Positions 48,901-62,000 of a stretch of 64,000 bases of DNA are shown here, piece after piece. Below the pieces are notes generated by a model. That model saw only the letters and a program-made list of their open reading frames with translations, was not told the DNA's origin and did no database searches. A program made the translations under genes and the position numbers. The stretch comes from Macrosoma leucophasiata (Eukaryota > Arthropoda > Insecta > Lepidoptera > Hedylidae): NCBI GenBank assembly GCA_036365455.1, contig JAWQUS010000032.1, positions 13,090,001 through 13,154,000 on the forward strand, in the 5' to 3' direction. Each line of letters opens with the position of its first letter. Within the stretch, counting starts at the first letter, position 1.

Positions 48901-50158
48901 AGCTCGAGATTGTAGGCGCCATCATATTTCCTAGTTTACTTGCCGCCATATTATTGCGTTCAGCGTTATCGTGTTCCAGTCAGGTACGATACGGCACCGT
49001 TATTTTCCACACAGAAGCATAATGAGCTTAAACTTCACTGGTGGCAGAGCTCCAGTGACGGAGCTCGCGGGCGTAGGCACCACCGCATTACCTAATTTAC
49101 TTGCCGCTAAATGGTAATTTTCAGCACTACCGTGTTCAGGTCAGGTGGTAATGTACGGCCCTGTAATTTCCGGCACAGAGGCATAACACCTTAGGCCTCA
49201 ACAGTGGCAACGCATCTGCATTTTGACGTTGGCCATCGTGTGACCACTTTAGGAGTAGCAACATTTAAATCTTTATGATATGTTGTTATGTTTCCGCGAG
49301 CTACCCTCATTGAAATAAAACTATTTTCAAGAATTTTTCTCGCGTATATTAAAAAAACATTCAAATTTTAATAGAGCTGATAGATGGCGATTACCAAAAT
49401 TATGGGATACCATACAAATTCAGCAAAATGCAGTCTGCTAGACCTGAAGATACCAGCAGTCATGTTTGCGTTAATCCTGCACGCTACTCAATGCGTTTAC
49501 GAAATCGATGGCGGTAGCTACATATATATTTTTTTCAAACTGCTGTCAGATGAATGTTTTCAGTCTGCCCGGGACCACTGAAAAGCGACCGAAAGATCGG
49601 GTTGATTTTAAAAATCATATTAGTTTAATAATATATATACACGAGATAAAGCCGTAAAAATAGTTTGAAATCTTTATGTTTATAGTATACCTATATCTGA
49701 ATATAATTGTATGCTATATATTTGAACTGTATACTTGTTTGCTACTTTATAACAGAAAAAAAAGTAGAGTTACATCATATTATTCCGTTAAAGTTATTTA
49801 CTGTAGTAATAAAGTCTAACTTGCAATGTTTTGGATCACGTGAAACTTCGTCGATAATACCTGACTCGTCTTGGTGTTTTTTACATGAAAATATTTTTGG
49901 AGGCATATCAATTTCTGAATATTGTTTCAGATTGACCGCTACGCTGCCGTACTGGTGGAGGCGTCGACATACTGGCAAATATTTACCGGTATAGATATAT
50001 TCGACTTCAGATTAACTGAACAAGAAATCGAACAAATAGGGAAGTTCAATAAAAATTTGAAAGTGTATCCATTGCCTATTGACAGTCAGTTAATTCGGAA
50101 AATAATGAAACGCCTAAAAAATCCATTGGGACTTAGTTACATATACACCGATATTTAG
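42968..50158 (+). CDS. Gene E: divergent AKR2E-like protein, likely pseudoenzyme, 7 exons, 339 aa
   Basis: Exons are 42968-43009, 43529-43621, 44993-45163, 45966-46082, 46901-47068, 48212-48412 and 49931-50158 (stop TAG), all intact, phase 0, with normal splice sites. The start [14 protein letters not shown] is signal-peptide-like. Asp68, Tyr73 (FDTAALY) and Lys102 (VITK) remain, but the catalytic His135 is Gln (LIQSP). The nicotinamide Gln195 is Lys (AVNKIE). The cofactor segment V-V-R-S reads VLVEAS, so Arg274 is Glu and Ser275 is Ala; His280 is Gln and Asn284 is Gly. GLGTN is GLATN and SIGVAN is SIGVGN. Loss of these residues without any frame damage suggests a changed or non-catalytic role rather than a dead gene, which is inference. 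Its upstream region shares blocks with B and C. Confidence 0.9.
43665..43714. repeat. Perfect 23-bp-arm stem-loop
   Basis: TACATAAGGCGGACTTACGC... and its complement with the 4-nt loop CTTA. The right arm is the start of a transposon-tail sequence also seen at about 59037. Confidence 0.9.
43785..44070 (-). repeat. GGTAGAGCTCC family repeat
   Basis: Reverse, near-complete copy in intron 2 of gene E. A partial copy lies at 47124-47222 in intron 5. Confidence 0.7.
45213..45540 (+). pseudogene. LINE ORF C-terminal remnant (HIER type), copy 1
   Basis: Degraded copy in intron 3 of gene E of the unit seen better at 47446-47786: 'gaaagaggctttgtgtgaatg' onward to 'gacttggtgtgaag'. Frames are broken. 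Confidence 0.6.
46204..46548 (+). repeat. 350-bp repeat X, uninterrupted
   Basis: Same unit in intron 4 of gene E. It shows the pre-insertion site of the Helitron seen in the 9.4-kb copy. Confidence 0.65.
47388..47444. repeat. Perfect 25-bp-arm stem-loop
   Basis: Arms 47388-47412 and 47420-47444 (ATCTTCATTACGAACGCGAT...), loop TATCACT, directly before a LINE remnant. Confidence 0.9.
47446..47786 (+). pseudogene. LINE ORF C-terminal remnant (HIER type), copy 2
   Basis: The best-preserved copy encodes [32 protein letters not shown] and [20 protein letters not shown], the typical tail after the reverse transcriptase of RTE-like and related LINEs. It is 5'-truncated, lies in intron 5 of gene E and directly abuts a perfect 25-bp-arm palindrome (47388-47444). 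Confidence 0.7.
48592..48791. repeat. Nested inverted repeats
   Basis: An inner perfect 23-bp stem (48708-48730 with 48748-48770) lies inside an outer imperfect inverted pair of about 28 bp (48592-48620 with 48763-48791; GTGGTGTGTGTCGGCATAGT). Confidence 0.8.
48876..49250 (+). repeat. GGTAGAGCTCC family repeat, two copies in tandem
   Basis: A diverged partial copy (48876-49030) is followed by a second, better copy (49037-49245), both forward, in intron 6 of gene E. Confidence 0.65.
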
Positions 50159-50237
50159 TTACTTAGATAATATTATAATAATTAAAAAGAAAAACAACTT
50201 AATACCTAATTAGGTATGTTTTCTTTCAAAACATCCA

Positions 50238-50512
50238 CTACTACTACGCTGAGGTCCTGGGTTCGATTCCCGGGTAGGGGGTTATCAGAGATATTGGTGA
50301 AAAAGCCTTTATCTCTGGTTCTATTGGGATTTTTCCATTTTCTGGAAATTTCCCAGTACCTCAAAGTTTGGTAATGTGCCCGGAGATGTCAACAGGCTCG
50401 CCACCTGTTACATGGGCCAAAACGTAACCGGCGAATCGTGGGTGTTTGCATGTATGCTTGAATGCATGCATTTACCTCTGCCTACCCCTTCGGGGATTAC
50501 AGGCGTGAAGTT
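50238..50512 (+). repeat. tRNA-derived SINE, family 1
   Basis: Forward copy. The B-box region GGGTTCGATTCCCGGGTAG starts near 50259 and the unit ends 'attacaggcgtgaagttacg'. The tRNA-like A-box half is truncated. It lies 80 bp past the gene E stop. Confidence 0.7.
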
Positions 50513-50756
50513 ACGTTTCTTTCAAAACATTTCATTTATATAATAAAATAAACAAACAATTAAATGTTTATCCCCTCACATCATCAAAAATGAAAAATAT
50601 AACAAACAAATATGGTTACAGTCGTTGTCATATGATGAGACAGAAAATTTACTAAAAGCACCTAAATAATGTCATTACCATACAATCAACCAATCACGAA
50701 ACAAAATAACTATACCGCAAATTCAAATTAATCCAAGCTATAGTTTCATACCACAA

Positions 50757-50757
50757 A

Positions 50758-50823
<66 letters not shown>
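50757..50823 (+). repeat. (CA)n microsatellite
   Basis: CA repeats with a short CATA interruption, in the E-F spacer. Confidence 0.9.
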
Positions 50824-50825
<2 letters not shown>

Positions 50826-50926
50826 AACATTTAATATGTGTTACATTTGCTACTTATTTAGTCAGCTAATCTGCTTACAATCTTTTGTTTTTTGTGATTT
50901 ATAGGCATTTAAAAAAAAAGTAAATA

Positions 50927-52206
50927 TTAGGTTGGGGAAAAAGTTTCTTCGCATTTTTTAAGATAATTCAAAACATTTATTTAGTATAGTTTATTTAAAT
51001 TTAACTAAAGTATGTATGTACCATTTTGTTTGATAACTTTTTGCCATCTTGTAGGTAGGGACATGATCCCATTGCTATAAAAATTTTGGGACTTCTCATC
51101 AAAATACCGCGACAAGTGGATTTGGCAGTCCTCTCGTGATGTTAACCTAACATTGCATAAATAATTCTGAAGAGACCGAAACAGGTGGAAATCTGAAGGT
51201 GCAAGGTCAGGACTATACGGCGGATGCATTAACACCTCCTAGCCAAACTCTCTTAATTTTTGCTGAGTGGCTATAGATGTGTGAGGTCTAGCGTTATCAT
51301 GATGAAACACCACACCCTTTCTGTTGATCAATTCCGGCCGCTTTCTCTCAATTTCTTGCTATCAGTTGTTCGCAGTAGAGTTCAGAATCGATAGTCCTGC
51401 CTGGTGGTAATAGCTCATAATGAATAATGCCCTTCCGATCCCACCACACACACAACATCACCTTATTGCGAGTTAACCCGGGTTTCGCCACAGTCTGTGA
51501 AGCCTGACCGGCCTTTGACCACGACCTTTTTCGCACGTTCTTGTCGTACGTGATCCACTTTTCATCACCAGTTATCAGCTTTTTCAAAAATGATTCGGTT
51601 TCATTACGTCGTAATAAATAATCACAAATGAGCACACGGTTCATTAAGTTTCTTTCAGTGAGCTCGTGAGGTACCCAAATTAAGAGCTTTTTTTTGTACC
51701 CAGCTTTTTTCAAATGCACCAAAACTGTTTTGTGATCAATTCTCAGTTCTTCACCTACGTCGTAACGTAACGTAATATGTCGATCTTGCTCCACTTTTTC
51801 AAAAATGGTATCCATTTTATCCGTAATTAATTACCAGAGCGAGGTGCATCTTTGACATCAAAATTTCCGGATTGAAAACGCTTAAACCAAATTAGTGCTA
51901 CTCTCACAGACACTGCACTAGGTCCATAAACATCGCTAATTTTTTTCGCTGCTTTCGTTGCGTTTTTACGTTTTTTGTACTAACATTTTAAAATGTATCG
52001 AATTTCTTCATTAGATTCACTCATCTTGACAGTACGAAAAACAAATGAAAATCACACATTTGAATAATTTGAATTTGGAATTATGTTCTTTAAAATTTTA
52101 ACTTTCAATGATACCAAAACCAGCCAGATACAAATACTACAGCCAAAGAGATTTTATTACAAGTTCATACATACTATAATGCGAAAAGACTTTTTCCCCA
52201 ACCTAT
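50927..52206 (-). mobile_element. mariner-type DNA transposon, inactive
   Basis: Inverted termini (TAGGTTGGGGAAAAAG at the left, its complement CTTTTTCCCCAACCTA at the right) lie about 1.28 kb apart, the usual size of a mariner, and are flanked by TA (50925-50926 and 52207-52208). The minus strand carries a broken transposase. It lies in the spacer between genes E and F. Confidence 0.93.
51005..52024 (-). pseudogene. mariner transposase pseudogene (DD34D type)
   Basis: The frame starts MSESNEEIRYILK and meets a stop within about 15 codons. Helix-turn-helix regions continue (DVYGPSAVSVRV, FQSGNFDVKDAPRSG), then stop and frameshift near 51830. A long readable block follows (51348-51815) with WVPHELTERN and the first catalytic Asp in GDEKWITYD. 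After another frame break come HHDNARPH (second Asp), an in-frame TAG where Trp is expected, and SPDLAPSDFHLF (third Asp). All three catalytic Asp residues remain, but several disruptions make it non-functional. Confidence 0.92.
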
Positions 52207-52740
52207 TATGTTACTTATGATTTTGGAAATATGTTTGGAGGTGGGCGTTGGTATCTGCGACACAGTTTATACTACTGCAGGTATCATCGTTTCCCTTGTT
52301 AATGTATCGCTTTTCTGTTATTGATTCCAAATAAAGATTATATTATATGTATATTATATATTTGACCTTGCTTAAGATATTAAGATTATAATAGGTATTC
52401 ATTTTTTTGTAAAATGTTTGTATGTATTTTCAAAACGTATTATTAATAGGCGCTTATATTATCGTGGAATATTCTCTTCACAAAGTTTATGTTAATCCAT
52501 TTCAAATCTTACGAGGTTAATTTGGTTATAAATAAGCAACTATTTAATAATAAGAGGTTTTTGTTTGAGTTTGTAAGCTAGGTATGTTAAAAATATTATT
52601 AAGTAGGTATTAAAAGTATAGCTTCCAGCAGAAAAAGGTACTTATAACTTCATTGAAAAATAATATGTTTGATGGTATGTAAGAAAGTGTTAGTCATAAG
52701 ATAATTTAAACATTATTGGTAGTTTTATTTTGTACGACCT

Positions 52741-52842
52741 ATAAAACATAAAGAAGCACGGGAGATGTGTAACGACCGGGTTATCTAGAGCTCCACACTC
52801 TCTGCCTACCATGTAGGTCCCTGACTTGGCGTGAAGATACAT
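52741..52842 (+). pseudogene. LINE ORF C-terminal remnant (HIER type), copy 4, short
   Basis: Only the last 100 bp of the unit (acgggagatgtgtaacgacc ... cttggcgtgaag) upstream of gene F. Confidence 0.55.
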
Positions 52843-53074
52843 AGGTAGTGCGGTGGTGCCTACGCGAGCATCTATACTGGAACTTTACCATCAGTTAAAA
52901 TTATATATTTTTATGTTTCAGTCGTTGAATTTTATGAACTTCATAAAATTACATGTTTATTACATTATTTAATTATTTTAGTAAATTAATAAATGGAGAA
53001 GATTTTCAGTATATACTATATATACCGTAAGGGACTTGGCGCGAACGTACCTACTAACGAGTCTTAGATATAAA

Positions 53075-56000
53075 ATGTCCTACCTGATATCCATAATTTT
53101 ACTTGCAGTAATTTTTGTGAGTAATTTTTTGACTTACCTATATTTTGCTAACTTTACGAACATTTACATTTAGTAAATACGGGGGATATAGGTTTATTTT
53201 CTGACGACCCTATCGCCCAGTAGAGGAAGAGAATGAGGAAAATAATATGATGTAAACATAAAATAGATTTCGATAGTAATCAGAAAATATTTATTTTTTC
53301 TCCAAATACTATATAATAAAAAAAAAATTAAAATGTCAAAATGACATCACCCGCCATATTCGCCATGTTGGTTTTGAGTTGCAATTCTAACTGCAAATAA
53401 TGTTTTGTAACTGCAAACAAAGCTAAATAAGTGAAAATATGCAGTAAAAAACTTTTTATATTGATTTTCCTGTTAATTATATTGTGTACAATATATGGCC
53501 GGAGGTCCATACATTTTTCCAACATCTCCTTTATAATTGTTTTTATATTATTTCGCATTAACACATGCTTGTGAAATATATTTTATTTTTAAAGAAAAAT
53601 GGAAAGAAAAATTTGACTTCAGGCGAGACTCGAACTCGCGACCTACTGGGAATCTAGTCCAGCCGCTCTTCCAATTGAGCTACTGAAGCTCTGCCCGATT
53701 TGTCAAATCTTTCCTTCACATCTATTGCATTGCTTTATGGTAGCAGCAGCGCCATCTATTACCAACTATGCTAGTTAAGCAACCGATATAATAGACTTTT
53801 CAGTTTATTGAATATCGTAAAGAAGTCGTTTTTTTTTCCCAGTAGGTCGCGAGTTCGAGTCTCGCCTGAAGTCAAATTTTTCTTTCCATTTTACTTTAAA
53901 AATAAAATATCTCCTTTATATTTAACTCTGGTGCTGGTTTTCAATCGGAACCGATCATCTGGTAACACACGGATGTCAAACGCTGCAAAGAAACGCTGTG
54001 CGTGGCGTCATAAGCTTTGGACATAATGAAATGAAAATCACCGTAAGTAGCTGTAAAAAGTTTGCATGTATGCTTCAATGCATTTACCTCTGCCTACCTC
54101 TTCGAGGAATAACGGCATGAAGTTACATATTAAGAGTCATGCATGATTTAAAAATAAAAGCAATTACGTACATCGAAGTAATAAAGATAATAATAACACG
54201 ACACGAGAAAGTCGTGCTGCAATTATTATATTATCGGTATAATACGTTTAGGCGTCGTCATGTGAGTTTATGTACACTGCATAGGTATACAGTTTAACAC
54301 GTTCATTGGTAATCACTCGACGTCGCGTGTTGCAAGTAGTGCTTCCAACTGGCTCATCACGCGACGTCGCGTGAAAAGTTCATGGTACCTATTCTGTACG
54401 AAGTGTATAACGGGAGCCGTTGCGTCTTAGGTGCCTTTATCGAAAAGTGGGCGTGGCCACAAATTTCGTACACTTGAGAATTAAACCGAATAAGATCGAG
54501 GGCTACACATCAAATTCTTAAAATGTTGGTTGGGCTAAAAACGTGTTAAAAATGTACCATCAATTTTAAAAATGGCTCTGGTTAGATGATGATATTTCGT
54601 CACCTCCAGGAGCACGTAAATTAGTGTACCACAAATATTAATACAGCTCTGTCACTAATAAAGTAATAAGCCCAGCAAGAAAATTGCGCATCGAGTCAAC
54701 GAAAGGGAAAATCGGCTAGTTTCGACTTCGTAGATCGTTATCTCTTCTGCACACGTACGTAAGCACTGATAGTGGTCAAAACTTGATCAAAATGGTCGAG
54801 AAACGTCATATAGCTAAGGAGCGAAAGTGATAACTATAGAGCAACACGGGCCATCGGCCGCGGCGGACCGGAGGGGAGTAGCCATAGCGTTTATTACCGA
54901 TGCAAAACAGTCTTGTCATTTTTTGCGGAGCGAAATGCGTGCAACACACACGCACACTACAAAAAGCGTCTATTACTACGAAACTCACACCTTGACTTTA
55001 ACAAAATACAGAAACAATTTCGGTGCTCTATGGTGATAACGCTTTACAGATCCGCAATAAGCCGAAGTCTCCTCAGATCGATTTGCAATATTTTATGTTG
55101 GATACTGTATATGCATCGACGACACAACGCAGCTTGTATATGACATAGTATTGTATATCATACTCGTTGTCTAAGAAAGATTTCTATCAACATAATGGCA
55201 TACTGATTTTCAAAGGAAAAAGTTGCCTCATATTAAATCGCCTTCTTCAATAGCGAATATTGATAAAAATCCCATTATTTTATTCCTTTGTGCAAGATCT
55301 TATGAAATGAATATGTAAGAAAGAGGCTTTGTGTGAATGAGAGTATCGGAACACCGCGGACACGCCGCCAAAACTCCATACAAACGCTTAATTTTGTCTT
55401 TATAACACAGATATCAATCAGTGACGTGAATTGACACACACGTGCACCTGTGTGTGTAGCACGTAGAGAATACCAAACGTCGCCCATAAGAAGGGACGTG
55501 ATTGGGTGAGGCGGGGAAATCGGGCGGGACGTCGAAGTGTCCATTCTATTACTACATATTCTCTGGTATCGGTGTAAAAATGAAAAAAAGGCATGCTCCG
55601 ATGGTTCGGGCATATAGAAAGAATGTCGAAAGAGCGAATAACTAAACAGATATATACAATGCGAATGTGGATGGTTACAGAGGCCCAGGAAGACCAAGAC
55701 AGACCTACCATGCCCAAATAGGTCACGTACTGTCTGAAGGTGGGGTCAAAATCTTAGGAATCAGCGTGCATATATGAAGAGAATGATGAATGTAGAAGAA
55801 GCACGGGAGGTGTGTCAGGACCGGGATATATGGCGCTCCACATTCTCTGCCTACCACGTAAGGGACTTGGCGTGAAGATACATACATTATGAAGACGTGA
55901 AGACACATATTTTATTTCCTTTTTATACCCTTTATACTCGTAAGAGCTTTAAACTTTAACTTCGATGTATTTTTCACATTTGTTTACTTCTCTTTGCATT

Positions 56001-59000
56001 GATGTTTACACCTATAACTGAGGTATCACTTAGCATAAATTGTTTTTTTTTTTTAATGTTTGTCTTATTAATATGTACCAGTGATCGCCTTGTTGGTATG
56101 ACAAATAAATAAATAAATAAGAGCTGAGCTGGAAATTACTTCATCTAACTGCTGGTAGATTTTAAATCTCTCGGGGTAATATAGTTTCTTAATCGTTTCA
56201 GATACATGGACATTTAGCCTACGAGGCACCAACTTACCTTTTGAACGATGGTAACGAAATGCCAATAATCGGCTTGGGAACTAATGTACCGGTAAGTTCC
56301 TTAATATTTTTCGTGCTTTCTTTATACCGATTGATAATACAGAAACTCTGTTCATACTCATCCTACATTTTTATTTCAGTAATAGGTTAGGGTAAATAAC
56401 GTTACGTAACTTCACGCCTGTAATCCCCGAAGGGGTAGTCAGAGGTACATGCATGCATTCAATCATACATGCAAACACCCACGATTCGCCGGTTACGTTT
56501 TGGCCCCTGTTACAGGTGGCGAGCCTATTGTCAACTCCCGGGCACATTACCAAATTTCAAGGTACTGGGAAACCTCCAGTAAATGTAAAAATCCCAATAG
56601 AACCAGAGATAAAGGATTTTACACCGTCATCTTTTATATCCCCCGACCCGGAACCCCGGACCCCAGCGTAGTAGTAGTGGCCTGCTACCACTAGGCTACT
56701 GAGGCAGTATGTAACTTGGAACTTGTTTCTAAATAAAAAATTAAATACGCTTACACCCACAGCCCTACAGTAGGTATAAACCTGTGTCGAGGGAGCCGTT
56801 GTACACATACAACACATACACAAACATCCAGAATCCAGACCCGAAACAAATATCTCTGAAGGCCATACAAATATTTTTCCCGGTGCGGAGATCGAACCCG
56901 CGACCCTTCGAATCAAACGGTCATCTCACACCGCTGGACTAATCGAGTCGTCAGAAATAACCGTATGTTTTACTTGCAGTTCTCACAAATCCCTGTAGTT
57001 AGACAAGCTATTTACTGGGCATGTCAAGCTGGGTATAGGTACTTCGATACCGCACCAGTGTATGCGGTCGAGCCGCAAGTCGGTCAAGGTTTAGCCGATG
57101 CTATTTGTGATGGTATTGTAAGAAGAGAAGACCTATTTATTGTGACAAAGGTAATGTATACGAGCTAAGCTAAGTTTTTAAAACATTAAATATAGGGAAG
57201 TATTAATCTTACAACTGTAAATCCACATTTTTCTATCAAAGTATTCGAAATTGCTAACAAAAATACTAAATTGCATACTAAATTTGCCCATCAAATAAAT
57301 CGAATATACTATACACTGTGTGATGAGCTAAACTATTTTACTGAATTACTATCTGGCAACTTATAGTAAATCTAATTATCCTTTTAGTGCAACGATACAT
57401 TTAATCTGTTTTTTTTGGAATACGTCACCTATTAAATTAACCTAACTTATCCTAAAACATGCATTCTTTGTTATGCAATTTTAGATAATGATTTTAGTAA
57501 TTCGGTGGTAATATTGGATAATTTAGTATGCAAATCAGTATTTTTGTTATATGGCGAGTAATTTTGTTTTAGAATGCTTATATCTGTGGTTTTAGCAAGA
57601 TTTTTGTAGTAAAATTAGATAAATAAAGTCGCTAATTGGCGGGAACCTTGAAAGAGGCGTATGGTGCTCTTATTTTATTTCATTTTCTTGGTGTATTTTT
57701 AAGTTATATTGAATAAAGTTGGTGGCATTTTGTTTAATATAAGTTTATTACAGTGCTCGTGTATAGTGAAATAGAATAACAGTGCGAAAACACGACCTTT
57801 CTGGTTGCCTCCAAAACTTCATTGTAAATGTTCTGGTAAAGTAGCCATCGCTTTACTCGAATAACTTGATTGTAACTCACTTGACTGACATATTATACTT
57901 GATAACTTATATACTTAATACTTACATATAATACTTGATGACTATATTATACTAACTTTTACGCTGCTTAAATAAATACGGAATATCGTTTTACTTGACA
58001 CTGGCAATATGCGTAATAGCGATGCCATAACAACAAAAAAAAAAAAAGTCGCTAACTTTGATATATTTTATACATTTTCATAAACTACACATTTAGTTAT
58101 ACAAAAATTTTTAATTTGATAAACAGTCATTTATTTGATATGCTGGTACATTTTAATGGATAATTGTTGTTTGCTTAAATTTTAAATAAAGGTGCAATTA
58201 AAAATGCCGCCTATATAGTACCTATACATGTCAGAAAGAAGAATTTGAAAATAATTAAGAATGTGTTGTGTAGCTGAGTATTCCGAGTGTGTCTGGATTT
58301 TGCATCATATTTCATAGCTAGTATACTGATGATAGAGCTCCAGTGACGGAGCTCGCAGGCGTAGGCCCCACCGAATTACCTAATATACTTGCCGCTAAAT
58401 GATAGTGTTCAGCACTATCGTGTGCCGGTCAGGTGGTAATGTATGGCCCTATAATTTCCGGCACTGAGGCATAACACTTTAGGCCTCAGGAGTGGTAACG
58501 CATCTGCATTTTGACCTTGGTCTTTGTGTGGGTGTCTATAGGCTGCAGTCATCATTTAACATCAATGTGAACTGCGTGCTTTTTTACCACTTCCACTACA
58601 TAAAAAAAGTAATTTTTGTTCCATTTTTTGTAAAATTATTTTAATACCTATATCATAGAGTTGATTAAGGGCAATACTCGTATAATGGCGACACCAACAT
58701 TCTGAGTTCAGGAATTTTGTCTGTAGTGCTATGGGCGATATCCTTTGATCACACAACTTTTTTAACCTATGAACATTGATACGGTACAGGATTTCAGAAA
58801 AGTATATATATTTTAATTCAGCAACGTAATTATTTATAGGTATATATCTATTTTAAATATAAATACTTATATTTTGTGTATGTTTACTATTATATGTAGG
58901 TATATAAATATATTATTTGATTAATGATAATATTTTTAGCTGTCCCTCATATTTTCACTTTTGTACCATTGCTGCACCTACTTCGTCGATATCCTCACTA

Positions 59001-62000
59001 CCCGAAGGTTGACTGGTAGAAAACGCCTAGTGGCGTTAAGTCCGCCTTATGTATAATTTCTGTATACATAAAAGAATAAAAGAATAAATAAATAAATAAA
59101 TAAAATTGAATACCTTTGTTGTAAATACTTACAGTTATGGAATAACAACCATGCTCGGGAACGCGTTATACCAGCTCTTCAGAGGTCATTACTGAGACTT
59201 GGTTTGGATTATATTGACCTCTATCTCATGCACGATCCTGTAGCTGAAGACGTAAGTTACACTTTTGTTGTCTTATTTTTCAATCAAATCTTCAAACTGC
59301 AGACTACAGATATCTACACTAAAAAGGCTATTACACGACACGGTATTAAGGGTCCGGCAGAAAGGGTAAGCATGGCCTCGCGCCGGGTTGCTGCTTATTA
59401 CACTAGCCGGTCGACAGCGCCCTAACTCAATCACAGTACAAATACACAGGCCGCTCCGGTCGTCCTAATTAGGGCCCTAACTCACTAAATGTTATTACAC
59501 TACCCTGACCCTTGCTATCGTACCTTGAATACCGTGCTGTGTAATAAGTCCATAAATCAGGGGTATAAATAAAGATGAGTGGCCTTATGAGATGTGTTAA
59601 CTTTTTAACATTTAACTTGATTTTAAACAGTAAGTTTGACGATTTTTGCTGTTTACACTTGCCCGAAGTGTAATAAATGTATTATGTTAGTTTAAACGAA
59701 CTCTGAAAATTTAAGTGCCCGTTACGTTAGCTAGGTTTATAGTAGGTACGTCGGTGAAATCGAACCTGAGTGTGATAGAGATAACGGGGCTTTATTACAA
59801 ATTGACTTAAGTAACTATGGTGATAAGCGAATTTGCAGTTCACATGAATGATAATTGATAATCATAGCTTAAAGACTTCGCAAAAACCAGAGGTCAGATG
59901 CCACTCCTGAAGTTTAAGTTATTTGCCATACACCATCTAACCGGCACACGATGGTTGGGTAAGTCGCATATGATCCCGGTATTTGTTGCAACAAATCTTA
60001 TAACGTATTTCGGAGAGCAACTGATACCAGTATCCAGTGAAACTATCGATCGGTATTCGTTGCAACTAAGAACGAATACTGGTATCAGATGCAGCTAGCC
60101 CCGATAGTATCGAGCACTACCATATTATTATGGCGATTGATGGATTAAGTATGTCTTTGAGTAAACACAAAACAGGAGACACATCTAATTAATTTAATTT
60201 CTGAACATTTCTAGGATCAAGGAAATATTATAGACATAGATTATCTGGAGGCATGGCAGGGGATGGAAGACGCGAGAGACATGGGTCTGACGAGATCAAT
60301 TGGAGTTGCCAACTTCAATGCTTCAGATTTAGCAAGACTTGTCAACAATAGTTTTACTATACCAGCCGTTAATGAAATCGAGGTAATATTTTATACTGTG
60401 ACTGCCTTAGTACTGTACTCTGTCAGTTCAATGGTAGCGGGCCACTATAACTACACAGTCTGGGTTCGTTCCCCGGATCGGGATCGTGTTAGTGCTATTG
60501 ACTATATTTCATTTTCTAGAAGTCGCCACCCTCTGAGGTTTAATTAGTAAGGAGCCTTGAGACGGCAACAGAATCATATAACATAAAGGTATAACGTTTG
60601 TGTAGAGGAGCTTCTTTTAGAAAATTAAAAAATGAAGTATATATTAAGACACTGTGTAATCTATACTTATAATAAAACTGTAGAAGTATAAATTCTGTAC
60701 ATTAAAAATATTGAAAAAATAAATACCAGGGGATGTTACTAGATCGATACCGAACCCAATGTGTGATTAAAAAAAAATTTGTCTGTCTGTCTGTCTGTCA
60801 GTCTGTTTGTTCAAGCATCACATAAAAACTACCAGTCCAATTACAATGAAACTTGCTATATTTCAACTTTTGGCGCACAACACTGGGTAGGTACTTTTTA
60901 TCCCTGAAAAATGTATGTTTGTCTGTGTGTTTGTGCACGCTAATTTCAGAAACGGCTTATTCGATTTGCGGTTCACTAATATATTGTGGTAAGTTTCACT
61001 TAACATTTAGTGTTTGTTTCATGTGAATTGGTTCAGAAATAAAAACCGTCTGTCTGTCACCAGGCTGTATCTATAAATAGTGATAGTAGAAGGCTAACAT
61101 TTTCACAAATTATGTATTTCTGTTAACGCTTTAAAAACAAAATTAATTACTAAAAACAAGAAAATGAAAATTTAAGGGGTCCAAGGGGGCATACAATAAA
61201 AGTGTTTTTTTTTAAATATTTTTTGCTTGATAATAACGGTAGCAAGTAGACGCTTAAAATTTTCACAGAATGTTTAGGTCTTATATGTTTAGGTATTATG
61301 AAAGGTAATATACAACATATTACCTTTCATAATAAATCTATACATCTATACAAATAAATAAAATTGGAGTGTCTGTTTGTAATATTAAAATAACCGCTTT
61401 TTACTAAATGCATATGTATGTATACACGGTACATATACCAAAACAACATTTTTTACAATTTTTGTCTGTCTGTCTGTCTGTTTGGTGGGGCTAATCTTGG
61501 GAACGGCTGGACCGATTTTGACGGGACTTTCACTGACAGATAGCTGATGTGATAAGGAGTAACTTAGGCTACTTTTGTCTCCATACATCCATACATACAT
61601 ACAAATAAGTAGAATTGGAGTGTATCCGACTTCGACGGGACTTTCACGGGTAGGTAGCTGATGTAATAAGGAGTAACTTAGGCTACTTTTATCTCCATAC
61701 ATACATACATACATACCTTCATACAAATAAATAGAATTTGAGTGTCTCCGATTTTGACGGGACTTTCACTGGCAGATAGCAGTAGTAGTAACTTAGGCTA
61801 CTTTTATACTATCTGCGCCCACGACTTCGTCCAGGTCGATACTGAAAAATCATATTTTTTCTCACGTGGACGAAGTCGCGGGCACAGCTAGTATATAATA
61901 AATAATATGAAATAAAAGGTCTTGTTGTGAGTTTGTAGAGATCTCAAACATATTTTTTAATAAGTCATTTAAAAATAAATAATTTTCAAGTTGAATAAGA

